Of a stretch of DNA of 64,000 bases, positions 39,759 through 50,615 are shown in pieces. A model generated the notes under the pieces. It was not told the origin of the DNA, searched no databases, and saw only the letters and a list, made by a program, of their open reading frames with translations. Every line of letters starts with the position of its first letter. Positions within the stretch are counted from its first letter, which is position 1. A program made the translations under genes and the position numbers. The stretch is from Chromobacterium sinusclupearum (GTDB taxonomy: Bacteria > Pseudomonadota > Gammaproteobacteria > Burkholderiales > Chromobacteriaceae), in contig NZ_PPTF01000008.1 in NCBI RefSeq assembly GCF_002902845.1, forward strand, positions 1 through 64,000. Reading direction: 5' to 3'.

Positions 39759-41438
39759 ATGGATAAGGTGTGGCTTAAAAACTACCAGGCTGGGGTTGCC
39801 CACGAGATCGATATCAATCAGTTCCAGTCGGTCATCGAGGTGTTCGACCGCAGCGTCAAGAAGTTCGGCGACCGCCCGGCCATGGCCTGCATGGACAAGG
39901 TGCTCAGCTATTCGGAGCTGGATGCGCTCAGCGGCCAGTTCGCCTCCTTCCTGCAGCACAAGCTCGGCGTGAAGAAGGGCGATCGCGTGGCGATCATGAT
40001 GCCCAATCTGCTGCAATATCCCATTTCCGTCTTCGGCACCATGCGCGCCGGCGGCGTGGTGGTCAACGTCAATCCGCTGTACACCCCGCGCGAGCTGGAA
40101 CACCAGCTGAAAGACGCTGGCGCCGAAACCATCGTCATCCTGGAAAACTTCGCTAACGTGCTGGAGCAGGTGCTGCCGCGCACCCAGGTCAAGAACGTGG
40201 TGATCGCCACCATCGGCGACATGTTCGGCTTCCCCAAGCGCCAGCTGGCCAACTTCGTGGTGCGAAAGGTCAAGAAGATGGTGCCGCCATGGCACATCCC
40301 CGGCCACATCGGCTTCAACGACGCGCTGGCCGCCGGCCGCGCCAAGCCGTATGACAAGGTGACGCTGACGCACGACGACATCGCCTTCCTGCAGTACACC
40401 GGCGGCACCACCGGCGTGGCCAAGGGCGCCGAGCTGCTGCACAAGAACATCGTCGCCAACATGCTGCAGGCCAGCGCCTGGGTCTCCACCCTGGTGCGCG
40501 AAGGCCAGGAAGTCATCGTCACCGCGCTGCCGCTGTACCATATCTTCTCGCTGACCGCGAACCTGATGGTGTTCACCGAGCTGGGCGCGCTGAACGTGCT
40601 GATCCCGAACCCGCGCGACATCCCCGGCTTCATCAAGGAACTGCGCAAATACCCGATCACCTGCATCACCGGCGTCAACACGCTGTTCAACGCGCTGCTC
40701 AACAATCCGGAATTCGCCAAGCTGGACTTCTCCACCTGGCGGCTGACGCTGGGCGGCGGCATGGCGGTGCAAAAAGCGGTGGCCGACAAGTGGAAGGCCG
40801 TCACCGGCGTCACCCTGGCCGAGGCCTACGGCCTGACTGAAACCAGTCCGGCCGCCTGCATCAACCCGATGGACCTGCAGGCCTACAATGGCACCATCGG
40901 CTTGCCGGTGCCGTCGACGGAAATCGAAATCCGCGACGCCGAAGGCAAGCCGGTGCCGCAGGGCGAACAGGGCGAGCTTTGCATCCGCGGTCCGCAGGTG
41001 ATGCGCGGCTACTGGAAGCGCCCGGACGAAACCGCCAAGGTGCTGGGAGCGGACGGCTTCCTCGCCACCGGCGATATGGCGATGATCACGCCGGAAGGCT
41101 TCGTCAAATTGGTGGACCGCAAGAAGGACATGATTCTAGTGTCCGGCTTCAACGTCTACCCGAACGAGATCGAAGACGTGGTGGCAGGACATCCGGGCGT
41201 GCTGGAAGTGGCCTGCATCGGCGTGCCGGACGAAAAATCCGGCGAAGTGGTCAAGGTGTTCGTGGTGAAGAAAGACCCGGCGCTGACCGACAAGGACATC
41301 ATCCACTACTGCCGCGAGAACCTGACCGGCTACAAAGTGCCCAAGCTGGTGGAATTCCGCCAGGAACTGCCGAAAACGAACGTCGGCAAGATTCTGCGCC
41401 GCGCCTTGCGCGATCAGGAAACCGCCAAACAAGCCTGA
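39759..41438 (+). CDS. fadD: Long-chain-fatty-acid-CoA ligase
   Basis: A 559-residue acyl-CoA synthetase very close to E. coli FadD (561): MDKVWLKNYQAGVAHEID, ALPLYHIFSLTANLM, LQYTGGTTGVAKGAELLH (ATP loop), GLTETSP, RKKDMILVSGFNVYPNEIED and KTNVGKILRRALRD with the catalytic Lys. It activates fatty acids to CoA thioesters at the inner membrane. GGAGAA and the family N-terminus select the ATG at 39759 over the in-frame one at 39720. A strong terminator follows, so the downstream pilU is separate. Confidence 0.95.
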   Translation: MDKVWLKNYQAGVAHEIDINQFQSVIEVFDRSVKKFGDRPAMACMDKVLSYSELDALSGQFASFLQHKLGVKKGDRVAIMMPNLLQYPISVFGTMRAGGVVVNVNPLYTPRELEHQLKDAGAETIVILENFANVLEQVLPRTQVKNVVIATIGDMFGFPKRQLANFVVRKVKKMVPPWHIPGHIGFNDALAAGRAKPYDKVTLTHDDIAFLQYTGGTTGVAKGAELLHKNIVANMLQASAWVSTLVREGQEVIVTALPLYHIFSLTANLMVFTELGALNVLIPNPRDIPGFIKELRKYPITCITGVNTLFNALLNNPEFAKLDFSTWRLTLGGGMAVQKAVADKWKAVTGVTLAEAYGLTETSPAACINPMDLQAYNGTIGLPVPSTEIEIRDAEGKPVPQGEQGELCIRGPQVMRGYWKRPDETAKVLGADGFLATGDMAMITPEGFVKLVDRKKDMILVSGFNVYPNEIEDVVAGHPGVLEVACIGVPDEKSGEVVKVFVVKKDPALTDKDIIHYCRENLTGYKVPKLVEFRQELPKTNVGKILRRALRDQETAKQA

Positions 41439-41458
41439 TCCCATCCGGCAGCATCCGC

Positions 41459-41488
41459 AAGCCGCCCTTCCCGGGCGGCTTTTGTTTT
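41459..41488 (+). terminator. fadD terminator
   Basis: AAGCCGCCC and GGGCGGCTT pair around a 5-base loop, followed by TTGTTTTG. It lies 20 bases past the fadD stop. Confidence 0.85.
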
Positions 41489-41566
41489 GCCTCGAACAAA
41501 CACAACACCGGCCGCGGCAACTACACTATAGTGGCCTACCCAGATACGCCGTACAGGAAGCGATTC

Positions 41567-44178
<2,612 letters not shown>

Positions 44179-44200
44179 CCTTGCGCCTTCCGCATCCTGA

Positions 44201-44228
44201 AACGCCGCCTACAAGCGGCGTTTTGTTT
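44201..44228 (+). terminator. dapE terminator
   Basis: AACGCCGC and GCGGCGTT pair around CTACAA, followed by TTGTTT. It lies 22 bases past the dapE stop. Confidence 0.85.
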
Positions 44229-44364
44229 GCCATGCAGACCGCGCCATGAGCAGCGCGCCAAGCGGCTATGCTGAAACCTAGCCGGAGCCGGTGGCGCAAG
44301 CGTGCAGATTCACGTCCCCGCGGTGAATGCAAGATACTTCAGTCCACGCTAATATTGGCCGATC

Positions 44365-44994
44365 ATGGAAATAGAAATCGCAAAAATCTTCGTCGCCCTG
44401 CTGGTTCTGGTGAATCCGCTCGGCGCCATCCCCATCTTCATCAGCCTGACGCCCAACGCCAGCCAGGAAGAAAGACAGAAAGTCGCCAAGACCACCGCCA
44501 TCGCGGTAGCCGTGGTGATGTGCCTGTTCGCCATCGTCGGCCAGACGCTGCTGCGCTTTCTGGGCATCAGCATAGGCTCGTTCCAGGTCGGCGGCGGCAT
44601 TCTGCTGATGCTGATCGCCATCGCGCTGATGAACGCCAAGCCCGGCCCCACCAAAACCACCAAGCAGGAGCGCGAGGAAGCCGGCCACAAGACCAATATC
44701 GCCGTAGTGCCGATGGCCATCCCGCTGATGACCGGCCCCGGCACCATCTCCACCGTCATCATCTACGCCACCACCGCCCATTCCTGGGTGCAGGTGGTCT
44801 ATCTGCTGATCAGCAGCCTGCTGGTGGCGCTGACCTGCTTTGGCGCGCTGACGCTGGCCACCCCGCTGACCCGCTTGCTGGGCCAGACCGGCATCAATAT
44901 CGTCAATCGCGTGATGGGCATGCTGCTGGCCGCCGTATCGGTGGAAATCATCGTCGATGGCCTGTACCGGCTGTTTCCGCAACTGACTCGCTAA
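44365..44994 (+). CDS. MarC-family inner-membrane protein (YchE/SnatA-like)
   Basis: A 209-residue protein with six hydrophobic segments. LVLVNPLGAIPIFISLTPN, FLGISIGSFQVGGGILLMLI, VPMAIPLMTGPGTISTVI and GQTGINIVNRVMGMLLA are the recurrent motifs of the YchE branch. Despite the MarC name, these are not proven drug-resistance proteins; an archaeal relative (SnatA) moves neutral amino acids. It stands alone between dapE and a convergent LysE-type exporter gene. Confidence 0.88.
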   Translation: MEIEIAKIFVALLVLVNPLGAIPIFISLTPNASQEERQKVAKTTAIAVAVVMCLFAIVGQTLLRFLGISIGSFQVGGGILLMLIAIALMNAKPGPTKTTKQEREEAGHKTNIAVVPMAIPLMTGPGTISTVIIYATTAHSWVQVVYLLISSLLVALTCFGALTLATPLTRLLGQTGINIVNRVMGMLLAAVSVEIIVDGLYRLFPQLTR

Positions 44995-45001
44995 AAGACA
45001 C

Positions 45002-45021
45002 TGGCCTGCCCGCGCAGGCCA
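45002..45021. terminator. Hairpin between convergent marC and lysE genes
   Basis: TGGCCTGC and GCAGGCCA form a perfect 8-bp stem around CCGC, seven bases past the marC stop and four before the end of the convergent gene. The T-tails are short on both sides. Confidence 0.6.
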
Positions 45022-45025
45022 TTGC

Positions 45026-45673
45026 TTATACCGTCCGCGACGAGGCCAGCAGCATCTTCACGCCGGCCCAGCCAAAAGCCGCCGCGAGAATAGCCTGGAA
45101 GCAACGCCTCACCTTCAGATAGCCCTCGCGCGCCGCCGCTGTCGAAAAAAGCAGCGCATAGCCGAAGAACACCAGCACGGCGATGCCGCCGCAAACCCAT
45201 ACCGCGTGGAAGGCCTGCTCGCCGCCGCCCTCGCGCGGCAACGCCAGCGTGACGATGGACATCCACACCAAGATGGCTTTGGGGTTGGTCATGTGCATGG
45301 CAGCGCCTTTGAGCAGCCAACGCCAAGCGCCATTCTTTTCCGGCTCCAAAGCAGCGGGGGCCGCCCAATCCGCAACCGCTGCCTGCCTGGCCGACAGAAA
45401 CGCCAGGTACAGCAAATAAACGCCTCCCGCCAGCTTCATCGCCATCATCAGCCACCAGGCCTCACGCATGATCCCGGCCAGCCCGCAGGCGGCCAGCAGC
45501 CCCCAGAATTGCGACCCCAACACCACGCCAAGCGCCATCGCCAGCGCGCGCAGCCGCCCATGGCTCATCGCCGCGCCCATGATCGCCAGATTGCTGGGGC
45601 CGGGGCTTGCCGCGCCGACCGCATACAGGGTGGCCGCCGCGACCAAACCCTCATTCAGGACATAAGCGCCCAT
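45026..45673 (-). CDS. LysE/RhtB-family amino-acid exporter
   Basis: A 215-residue inner-membrane protein with five to six hydrophobic segments. TLYAVGAASPGPSNLAIMG is the family signature near the N-terminus, with GVVLGSQFWGLLAACGLA and MTNPKAILVWMSIVTLAL following. GGGGGAG lies just before the ATG at 45673; an in-frame start at 45730 adds a hydrophobic extension not typical of the family. It would export an amino acid or homoserine-lactone-like compound; the substrate cannot be predicted. A short palindrome (AATGCTaaaAGCATT, 45693-45707) upstream could be an operator. Confidence 0.85.
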   Translation of the reverse strand: MGAYVLNEGLVAAATLYAVGAASPGPSNLAIMGAAMSHGRLRALAMALGVVLGSQFWGLLAACGLAGIMREAWWLMMAMKLAGGVYLLYLAFLSARQAAVADWAAPAALEPEKNGAWRWLLKGAAMHMTNPKAILVWMSIVTLALPREGGGEQAFHAVWVCGGIAVLVFFGYALLFSTAAAREGYLKVRRCFQAILAAAFGWAGVKMLLASSRTV

Positions 45674-45866
45674 ATCTCCCCCACACATTAACAATGCTAA
45701 AAGCATTACCCAACTCCGCGCGCCAAGCAATACTGCGAGACTTCAACAAAAGACAGAGCGGGCTGACAGTTGGCATCTGTATATATTTTTCCGACTGATT
45801 CTGTTCATTGTGTGTACTGATTTCCAGCAGTAAAACATGGTTATTCCTCATAGCCTGGTGGCAGCC

Positions 45867-47213
45867 ATGTCCAAGCCCAAAATACAGCCGGTTCCAATCA
45901 AAATCCACCCCAGACTCACCAGCGGCCGCTTCAACAACCTGCGCGTCGGCATGGTCCTGCTCACGCAACTGGTATTCTTCGGCGTGCCCTGGCTGCAATG
46001 GAACGGCCGCCAGGCTGTGCACTTCAACCTGGCGGAACATCACTTCCTGATCTTCGGCATCAGTCTATGGCCGCAGGATTTCATCTATCTGGCGGCGCTA
46101 TTGGTGGTATCGGCGCTGGGCCTGTTCCTGTGGACCACGCTGGCCGGCCGGCTATGGTGCGGTTACAGCTGCCCGCAAACTGTATACACCCAGATCATGA
46201 TATGGATAGAACGGCTGGTGCAGGGCGACCACCTGGCCCGCCGCAAGCTGGACGCGGCGCCGATGAGCGCCGGCAAATTCTTCAAGAAAGGCGCCACCCA
46301 GCTGCTGATGGGGGCGTTTTCGCTGTGGACCGGCCTGACCTTCGTCGGCTACTTCACGCCGATACGCGAACTGGCCACGCTGCAGGTGGGCCCATGGGAC
46401 CTGTTCTGGACGCTGTTCTACGCCGGCTTCACCTGGCTGCTGGCCGGGGTGCTGCGCGAGAAGGTCTGTCTGCATATGTGCCCATACGCGCGCTTCCAGG
46501 GCGCGATGTTCGACGACCACACCCTGATCATCTCCTACGACGAACGGCGCGGCGAACCGCGCGGCAAACAGCAGGCCAAGAGCGAAAACGCGGTCAAAGG
46601 CTGCGTGGACTGCGGCATTTGCGTGCAGGTCTGCCCTACCGGCATCGACATCCGCAACGGCCTGCAATATGAATGCATAGGCTGCGCCGCCTGCATCGAC
46701 GCCTGCGACCAGGTGATGGACAAGCTGAAGTCGCCGCGCGGGCTAATCCGCTACACCAGCGCCCAGGCGCTGCAGGGCAAACCCGCGCCGGCCAAGTCGC
46801 TGCACAGGCCGCGCATCGCGGTGTATTCCTGTCTGCTCGCCGGCATCATCGTGGCCTCCACCACCGCGCTGGCGCTGAAGAAGCCGTTCAAGGTGGACGT
46901 GCTGCGCGACCGCGCCAGCCTGGTGGAGCAGAGCGACGACGGCATGCTGCAGAACCGCTACAACCTCAGGCTGATCAACACCACCGAACAGGCGCAGCGC
47001 TATAGCGTGACGGTGGAGGGCTTGCCCAGCATCCGCATGGAGCGCCCCGAGCAAGTCTTCGACGTCAAGCCGGCGCACACCGAAACCGTGGTGGTGCGCG
47101 TGCAGGCCAATCCCGAGCACGCCAGCCGCGGCGCCCACCCTATCCACTTCGTGATACGCTCGCTGAACGATGACGTCACCGTCAAGGAAAAATCCAGCTT
47201 CATCGGCGAATAA
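45867..47213 (+). CDS. ccoG: Cytochrome c oxidase accessory protein CcoG (RdxA/FixG)
   Basis: A 448-residue membrane ferredoxin-type protein for copper handling in cbb3-oxidase assembly. Four to five membrane helices; GRLWCGYSCPQTVYTQIM is the CcoG signature; LHMCPYARFQ follows. Two 4Fe-4S motifs occur (CVDCGICVQVCPTG and CIGCAACIDACDQ). After a last membrane segment a C-terminal immunoglobulin-like domain faces the periplasm. The ATG at 45867 fits the family start; one at 45837 is possible. It is not beside ccoNOQP genes within this window. Confidence 0.92.
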   Translation: MSKPKIQPVPIKIHPRLTSGRFNNLRVGMVLLTQLVFFGVPWLQWNGRQAVHFNLAEHHFLIFGISLWPQDFIYLAALLVVSALGLFLWTTLAGRLWCGYSCPQTVYTQIMIWIERLVQGDHLARRKLDAAPMSAGKFFKKGATQLLMGAFSLWTGLTFVGYFTPIRELATLQVGPWDLFWTLFYAGFTWLLAGVLREKVCLHMCPYARFQGAMFDDHTLIISYDERRGEPRGKQQAKSENAVKGCVDCGICVQVCPTGIDIRNGLQYECIGCAACIDACDQVMDKLKSPRGLIRYTSAQALQGKPAPAKSLHRPRIAVYSCLLAGIIVASTTALALKKPFKVDVLRDRASLVEQSDDGMLQNRYNLRLINTTEQAQRYSVTVEGLPSIRMERPEQVFDVKPAHTETVVVRVQANPEHASRGAHPIHFVIRSLNDDVTVKEKSSFIGE

Positions 47214-47230
47214 ACCGGCAGGAAAAGCGC

Positions 47231-48604
47231 ATGAACAAAACCGGCCAACTGAGCCAACGCTTCCGTCACGCCATCGAACAGGGCCACCTGCGCGCCGGAG
47301 ACCGCATGCCCTCGCTGCGCAAGGTGTGCCAGGATCACAAGATCAGCATCACCACCGCCCAGCGCGCCTATGCCGAACTGGAACGGCTGGGGCTGATTGC
47401 GTCCCTGCCGCGCTCCGGCTTCCGCGTGCTGGCGCGCGCCGCGCCCAGCCGGCTGACGATGGACGGCGACGGCAGCGACGTCCGCATCGAGCACCTGACC
47501 GCCGCGCTGCCCATGCCCTGGGGCTGTCCCTATATCAACCCGGCGCTGATCAACACCACGCCGCTTAACCGCGCCCTGGCCCGCGCGCTGGGCGACTACC
47601 GCTACGCGCTGACCGGCCAGACCAGCACCGGCTATGAAGGCCTGCGCCGGGAACTGGCGCTGCGCTATCTGGCGCAGGGCGTAGAGCTGGACGGCGAGGA
47701 GCTGCTGGTGACCTGCGGCGCGATGGAGGCGCTGAATCTGGCGATACGCGCGGTCGCCCGGCTGGCCGGCAACGCGGCGATGCTGGTGCTGACGCCGGCC
47801 TTTCCGGCGCTGTTCGACCTGCTAGAGCAACTGGGCATTGCCGCCCACACCCTGGCCACGCCGCCAGGCCAGGCCTTGGACCTGGAGCGGCTGGATCAGT
47901 TGATCGTCCAGCACCGCCCTGCCGCCATTCTGGCGATGGCCAATTTCCAGCACCCCACCGGCCTGACGATGAGCGACGCCGACAAGCAGGCGCTGTTGAC
48001 CCTGGCGGACCGCCACCGCGTGCCCATCATCGAGGACGACACCTACCGCGAGCTGTACTTCGGCGAAAACGCCCCATTGCCGCTGAAAGCCTATGACCGC
48101 AACGGCAGCGTGCTGCACTGCGCCTCGTTCAGCAAATCGCTGGCGCCGGGCTACCGCGTCGGCTGGATCGCCGCCGGGCGCTACCGCGACAGCATCGTCG
48201 GCCTGAAGTTATGCAGCTCCTTGTCCACGCCGCTGCCCAGCCAGCTGGCCCTGGCGCGGCTGCTGGCCGGCGGCCAGCACGAGGACATGCTCAGCCTGCT
48301 GCGCGGCCGGCTGCAAGCCAACTGGCACGCCTTGAGCCAACAACTGGCCGCCCAATTGCCAAACGGCAGCCGCCTGGTCACGCCGCAAGGCGGTTATTTC
48401 CTGTGGCTGGAACTGCCGCCGGGCATGGACTGCCGCCGCCTGCTGCCGCAGGCGATGCAGATGGGCATTCACTACGCGCCCGGTTCGCTGTTCTTCCGCG
48501 ACAGCGAGCCCAGGCAGCATGCGCTGCGGCTTAACTTCAGCTATTACGACCCATTGCAGCAGCGCGAAGGCGCGGCCACCCTGGCGGCGCTGCTCTCCGC
48601 CTGA
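47231..48604 (+). CDS. MocR-type regulator: GntR winged helix fused to aminotransferase fold
   Basis: A 457-residue protein. Residues 1-70 form a GntR winged helix (AGDRMPSLRKVCQDHKISIT, AQRAYAELERLGLIAS). The remainder is a fold-type I aminotransferase domain with TSTGYEGLRRELALRYL, MANFQHPTGLTMSDADK, IIEDDTYRELYFGE and the PLP lysine in CASFSKSLAPGYRVGW. Such proteins sense PLP-linked amino compounds. It begins 17 bases after ccoG and is followed by the agmatine deiminase-like gene, so it may control that gene, but the target is not shown by sequence. Confidence 0.9.
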   Translation: MNKTGQLSQRFRHAIEQGHLRAGDRMPSLRKVCQDHKISITTAQRAYAELERLGLIASLPRSGFRVLARAAPSRLTMDGDGSDVRIEHLTAALPMPWGCPYINPALINTTPLNRALARALGDYRYALTGQTSTGYEGLRRELALRYLAQGVELDGEELLVTCGAMEALNLAIRAVARLAGNAAMLVLTPAFPALFDLLEQLGIAAHTLATPPGQALDLERLDQLIVQHRPAAILAMANFQHPTGLTMSDADKQALLTLADRHRVPIIEDDTYRELYFGENAPLPLKAYDRNGSVLHCASFSKSLAPGYRVGWIAAGRYRDSIVGLKLCSSLSTPLPSQLALARLLAGGQHEDMLSLLRGRLQANWHALSQQLAAQLPNGSRLVTPQGGYFLWLELPPGMDCRRLLPQAMQMGIHYAPGSLFFRDSEPRQHALRLNFSYYDPLQQREGAATLAALLSA

Positions 48605-48704
48605 GCCGCTTTGCCGCCGCCGGAAAATTCGCCAAGCCTGCCTGTCAGCAGCTATCTCTAAAGCATGAGCCTAGCTTATGCAAAGCTGCTTGCCGGGGGC
48701 GAGA

Positions 48705-49850
48705 ATGAACCGACGCCATTTTCTGAGACAAACCGCCTGGCTATCGGGCTGCGCGCTGCTGGGCGGTTGTCTGTCCGATGGCCGTTCCAGCCCTGCTTCC
48801 AATCCCTCGCCGCCCGCTGCGGCCATTCGGCCTGCCAGGCTGCAGGCTGCCGGCTGGCGCATGCCGGACGAGGGCGAGCCGCACGCCGCCACCTGGATGG
48901 CCTTCGGCGCCCAGGCCGCGATCTGGGGAGATCGCCTGCTGCAGCCCGCTCAACGCAATCTGGCGCAAATCGCCCGCGTCATCGCCCAGTTCGAGCCGGT
49001 GCGCATGCTGGCGCCGGCAGCCAGCCTGGAGCTGGCGCGGCGGCTATGCGGGGACGGGGTGCAACTGATCGCCCTGCCGCTGGACGACATCTGGATGCGC
49101 GACACCGGGCCGGTATTCGTGCATGACGCCCAGGGCCAGCTGGCCGGCGCCGGCTTCAACTTCAATGGATGGGGCGGCAAGCAGGAATACGGCTGGGACC
49201 GCGCCGTGGCGTCCGCCGTCTGCGAACGCGCCCGTGTCCCGCTGCTGAAGAGTTCGCTGATATTGGAAGGCGGCGCGCTGGAGGTGGACGGCGACGGCAC
49301 CGCCATCCTCGCCGAAAGCTGCGTGCTGAATCCCAACCGCAACCCCGGCATGGACAAGGCGGCCTGCGAGGCCGAGCTGAAACGGCTGCTGGGCGTGGAC
49401 AAGGTGATCTGGCTGCCCGGCATCCCCGGGCGCGACATCACCGACGGCCATACCGATTTCTACGCCCGCTTCGCCCGCCCCGGCGTGGTGATCGCCGGCG
49501 TGGACAGCGACCCGTCCTCGTTCGACCACGCGGTCACGCAACGCCATCTGGCCATTTTGCGCCGGGCTACAGACGCCAAGGGCCGCCGCCTGCAAGTGGT
49601 GACCTTGCGCGGCCCGGACAAGGTCAGGCCCACCTACGACAGCAAGTCCTTCGCCGCCGGCTACGTCAACTTTTACGTCTGCAACGGCGCGGTGATCGCG
49701 CCGCAGTTTGGCGACGACGATGCCGATGGCAACTGCCGCGACATCCTGCGCGAGCAGTTCCCAAACCGCGAAATCGTGCAGCTGAACATCGACGCGATCG
49801 CCGCCGGCGGCGGCGGCATCCACTGCGTGACGCAGCAGCAGCCGGCGTGA
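48705..49850 (+). CDS. Agmatine deiminase-family protein with Tat/lipoprotein signal
   Basis: A 381-residue guanidine-modifying hydrolase. The N-terminus MNRRHFLRQTAWLSGCALLG is a twin-arginine signal that also contains a lipobox-like LLGGC. The enzyme part shows WMAFGAQAAIWG, LPLDDIWMRDTGPVFV, NFNGWGGKQEYGWD, the Glu-Gly-Gly of LILEGGALEVDGDGT, GHTDFYARF and the catalytic Cys in AGGGGIHCVTQQ. The family converts agmatine to N-carbamoylputrescine, normally in the cytoplasm; export makes this copy unusual, and related peptidylarginine-deiminase-like activity cannot be excluded. GGGGGCGAGA precedes the ATG at 48705. Confidence 0.85.
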   Translation: MNRRHFLRQTAWLSGCALLGGCLSDGRSSPASNPSPPAAAIRPARLQAAGWRMPDEGEPHAATWMAFGAQAAIWGDRLLQPAQRNLAQIARVIAQFEPVRMLAPAASLELARRLCGDGVQLIALPLDDIWMRDTGPVFVHDAQGQLAGAGFNFNGWGGKQEYGWDRAVASAVCERARVPLLKSSLILEGGALEVDGDGTAILAESCVLNPNRNPGMDKAACEAELKRLLGVDKVIWLPGIPGRDITDGHTDFYARFARPGVVIAGVDSDPSSFDHAVTQRHLAILRRATDAKGRRLQVVTLRGPDKVRPTYDSKSFAAGYVNFYVCNGAVIAPQFGDDDADGNCRDILREQFPNREIVQLNIDAIAAGGGGIHCVTQQQPA

Positions 49851-49999
49851 AGATGCCAATCCGCATTGTTATGGATAGGTTGCTGCGCGCTCATATGGGA
49901 CGAAGCTGCTCATCCAGAGAGCGCGTTTTCTCAATGATGACATCGCCGGTATGCAGCGTCGCTTTGCGCTCGACCAGCATCAGCAAGCATTCTTGCTCG

Positions 50000-50087
50000 G
50001 CTAACCGACATACGACAGAGTGACGTAGCCGGGCGAAAATGAAATGAAGTCCGGCGCAGGAACGCTGGAGTATGTCCGGTTGAACGA
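50000..50087 (-). other. Possible degenerate second attC site
   Basis: On the minus strand GTTCAAC (50087-50081) followed by CGGACATAC can pair with GTATGTCG followed by GTTAGCC (ending at 50000), giving an 11-bp stem with one bulged G. It lies just past the stop of the 149-residue gene, whose TAA sits in GCCTAAT. The core sequences are poor matches to the attC consensus and do not mirror the start of that cassette. Confidence 0.3.
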
Positions 50088-50091
50088 TGGA

Positions 50092-50541
50092 TTAGGCAGA
50101 TACCTTGCGGCTGAGCGTGACTCTGAACAAGCTGCCATCTTGGTATTGGTAGTGCCTTGTGAAGGAGCCGAAGTCTCCCTTGATCCACCACTTGTACATT
50201 GACGAGCCCGACTCTCCGCTGCTTTGGCTATAGGAGATTCCGTCGGCTTCAAAGGAATTCTTCGCCTCATCGAAGGTGCCATAGATCGGGAAATCCAACG
50301 TCGACGCGTCGATGGGCTCGAATCCTTCACTTGCCGTGATGTAGAGAAAAACCACGTAGAGGACCTGATCTTTGTCGAATCCAAACTGGAAGCCATCAGG
50401 CTTCGAATCGGACCAGTAGAGATCGTTCATGTTTTCGTGAGTTCGATCGAACTCATAGACGACCGTCATGTCGTGAGTCTCCAGGACTTCGATCACATCG
50501 TCGTCCTTGAGCTTCTTGCCTAGTAGCGCTGCGAACTTCAT
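50092..50541 (-). CDS. Cassette-borne hypothetical protein, 149 aa
   Basis: A soluble acidic protein without signal peptide or membrane segment. Recognisable patterns are VVYEFDRTHENMNDLYW, FDKDQVLYVVFLYIT, FPIYGTFDEAKNSFEADG and WWIKGDFGSFTRHY; aromatic residues are frequent. I recognise no family. Its size, acidity and single-domain look resemble immunity-type or stress-type cassette proteins, but that is only an impression. It begins 9 bases after the attC core GTTAGGA on the same strand, as cassette genes do, and its codon use and GC content are lower than those of its chromosomal neighbours. Confidence 0.7.
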   Translation of the reverse strand: MKFAALLGKKLKDDDVIEVLETHDMTVVYEFDRTHENMNDLYWSDSKPDGFQFGFDKDQVLYVVFLYITASEGFEPIDASTLDFPIYGTFDEAKNSFEADGISYSQSSGESGSSMYKWWIKGDFGSFTRHYQYQDGSLFRVTLSRKVSA

Positions 50542-50547
50542 TGCAGA

Positions 50548-50615
50548 TTCCTAACGTGGAAGTGAGCGGCCTGCGCCGCTTTTTGCGCAGGTCCGTTCGA
50601 CTGCCGGGTTAGGGC
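50548..50615 (-). other. Integron attC recombination site
   Basis: Read on the minus strand it runs from GCCCTAAC (R'') to GTTAGGA (R'), 68 bases including the flanks. The arms pair over nearly the whole length (inner CCTGCGC/GCGCAGG, then AGCGG/CCGTT, outer CCTAAC/GTTAGG) around a small GC loop. Two bases on the plus strand, T50592 and G50599, stay unpaired, matching the two extrahelical bases known to set attC polarity. The stop codon of the 278-frame gene lies inside R''. No integrase gene is seen nearby. Confidence 0.85.

Noticed and set aside
49891-50040. Minus-strand open tail reading LLMLVERKATLHTGDVIIEK, ending in TGA
   Set aside because: It looks protein-like, but no start codon with a ribosome site is available and it overlaps the possible second attC. 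It may be the end of a gene disrupted by the cassettes; evidence is too thin for a feature.
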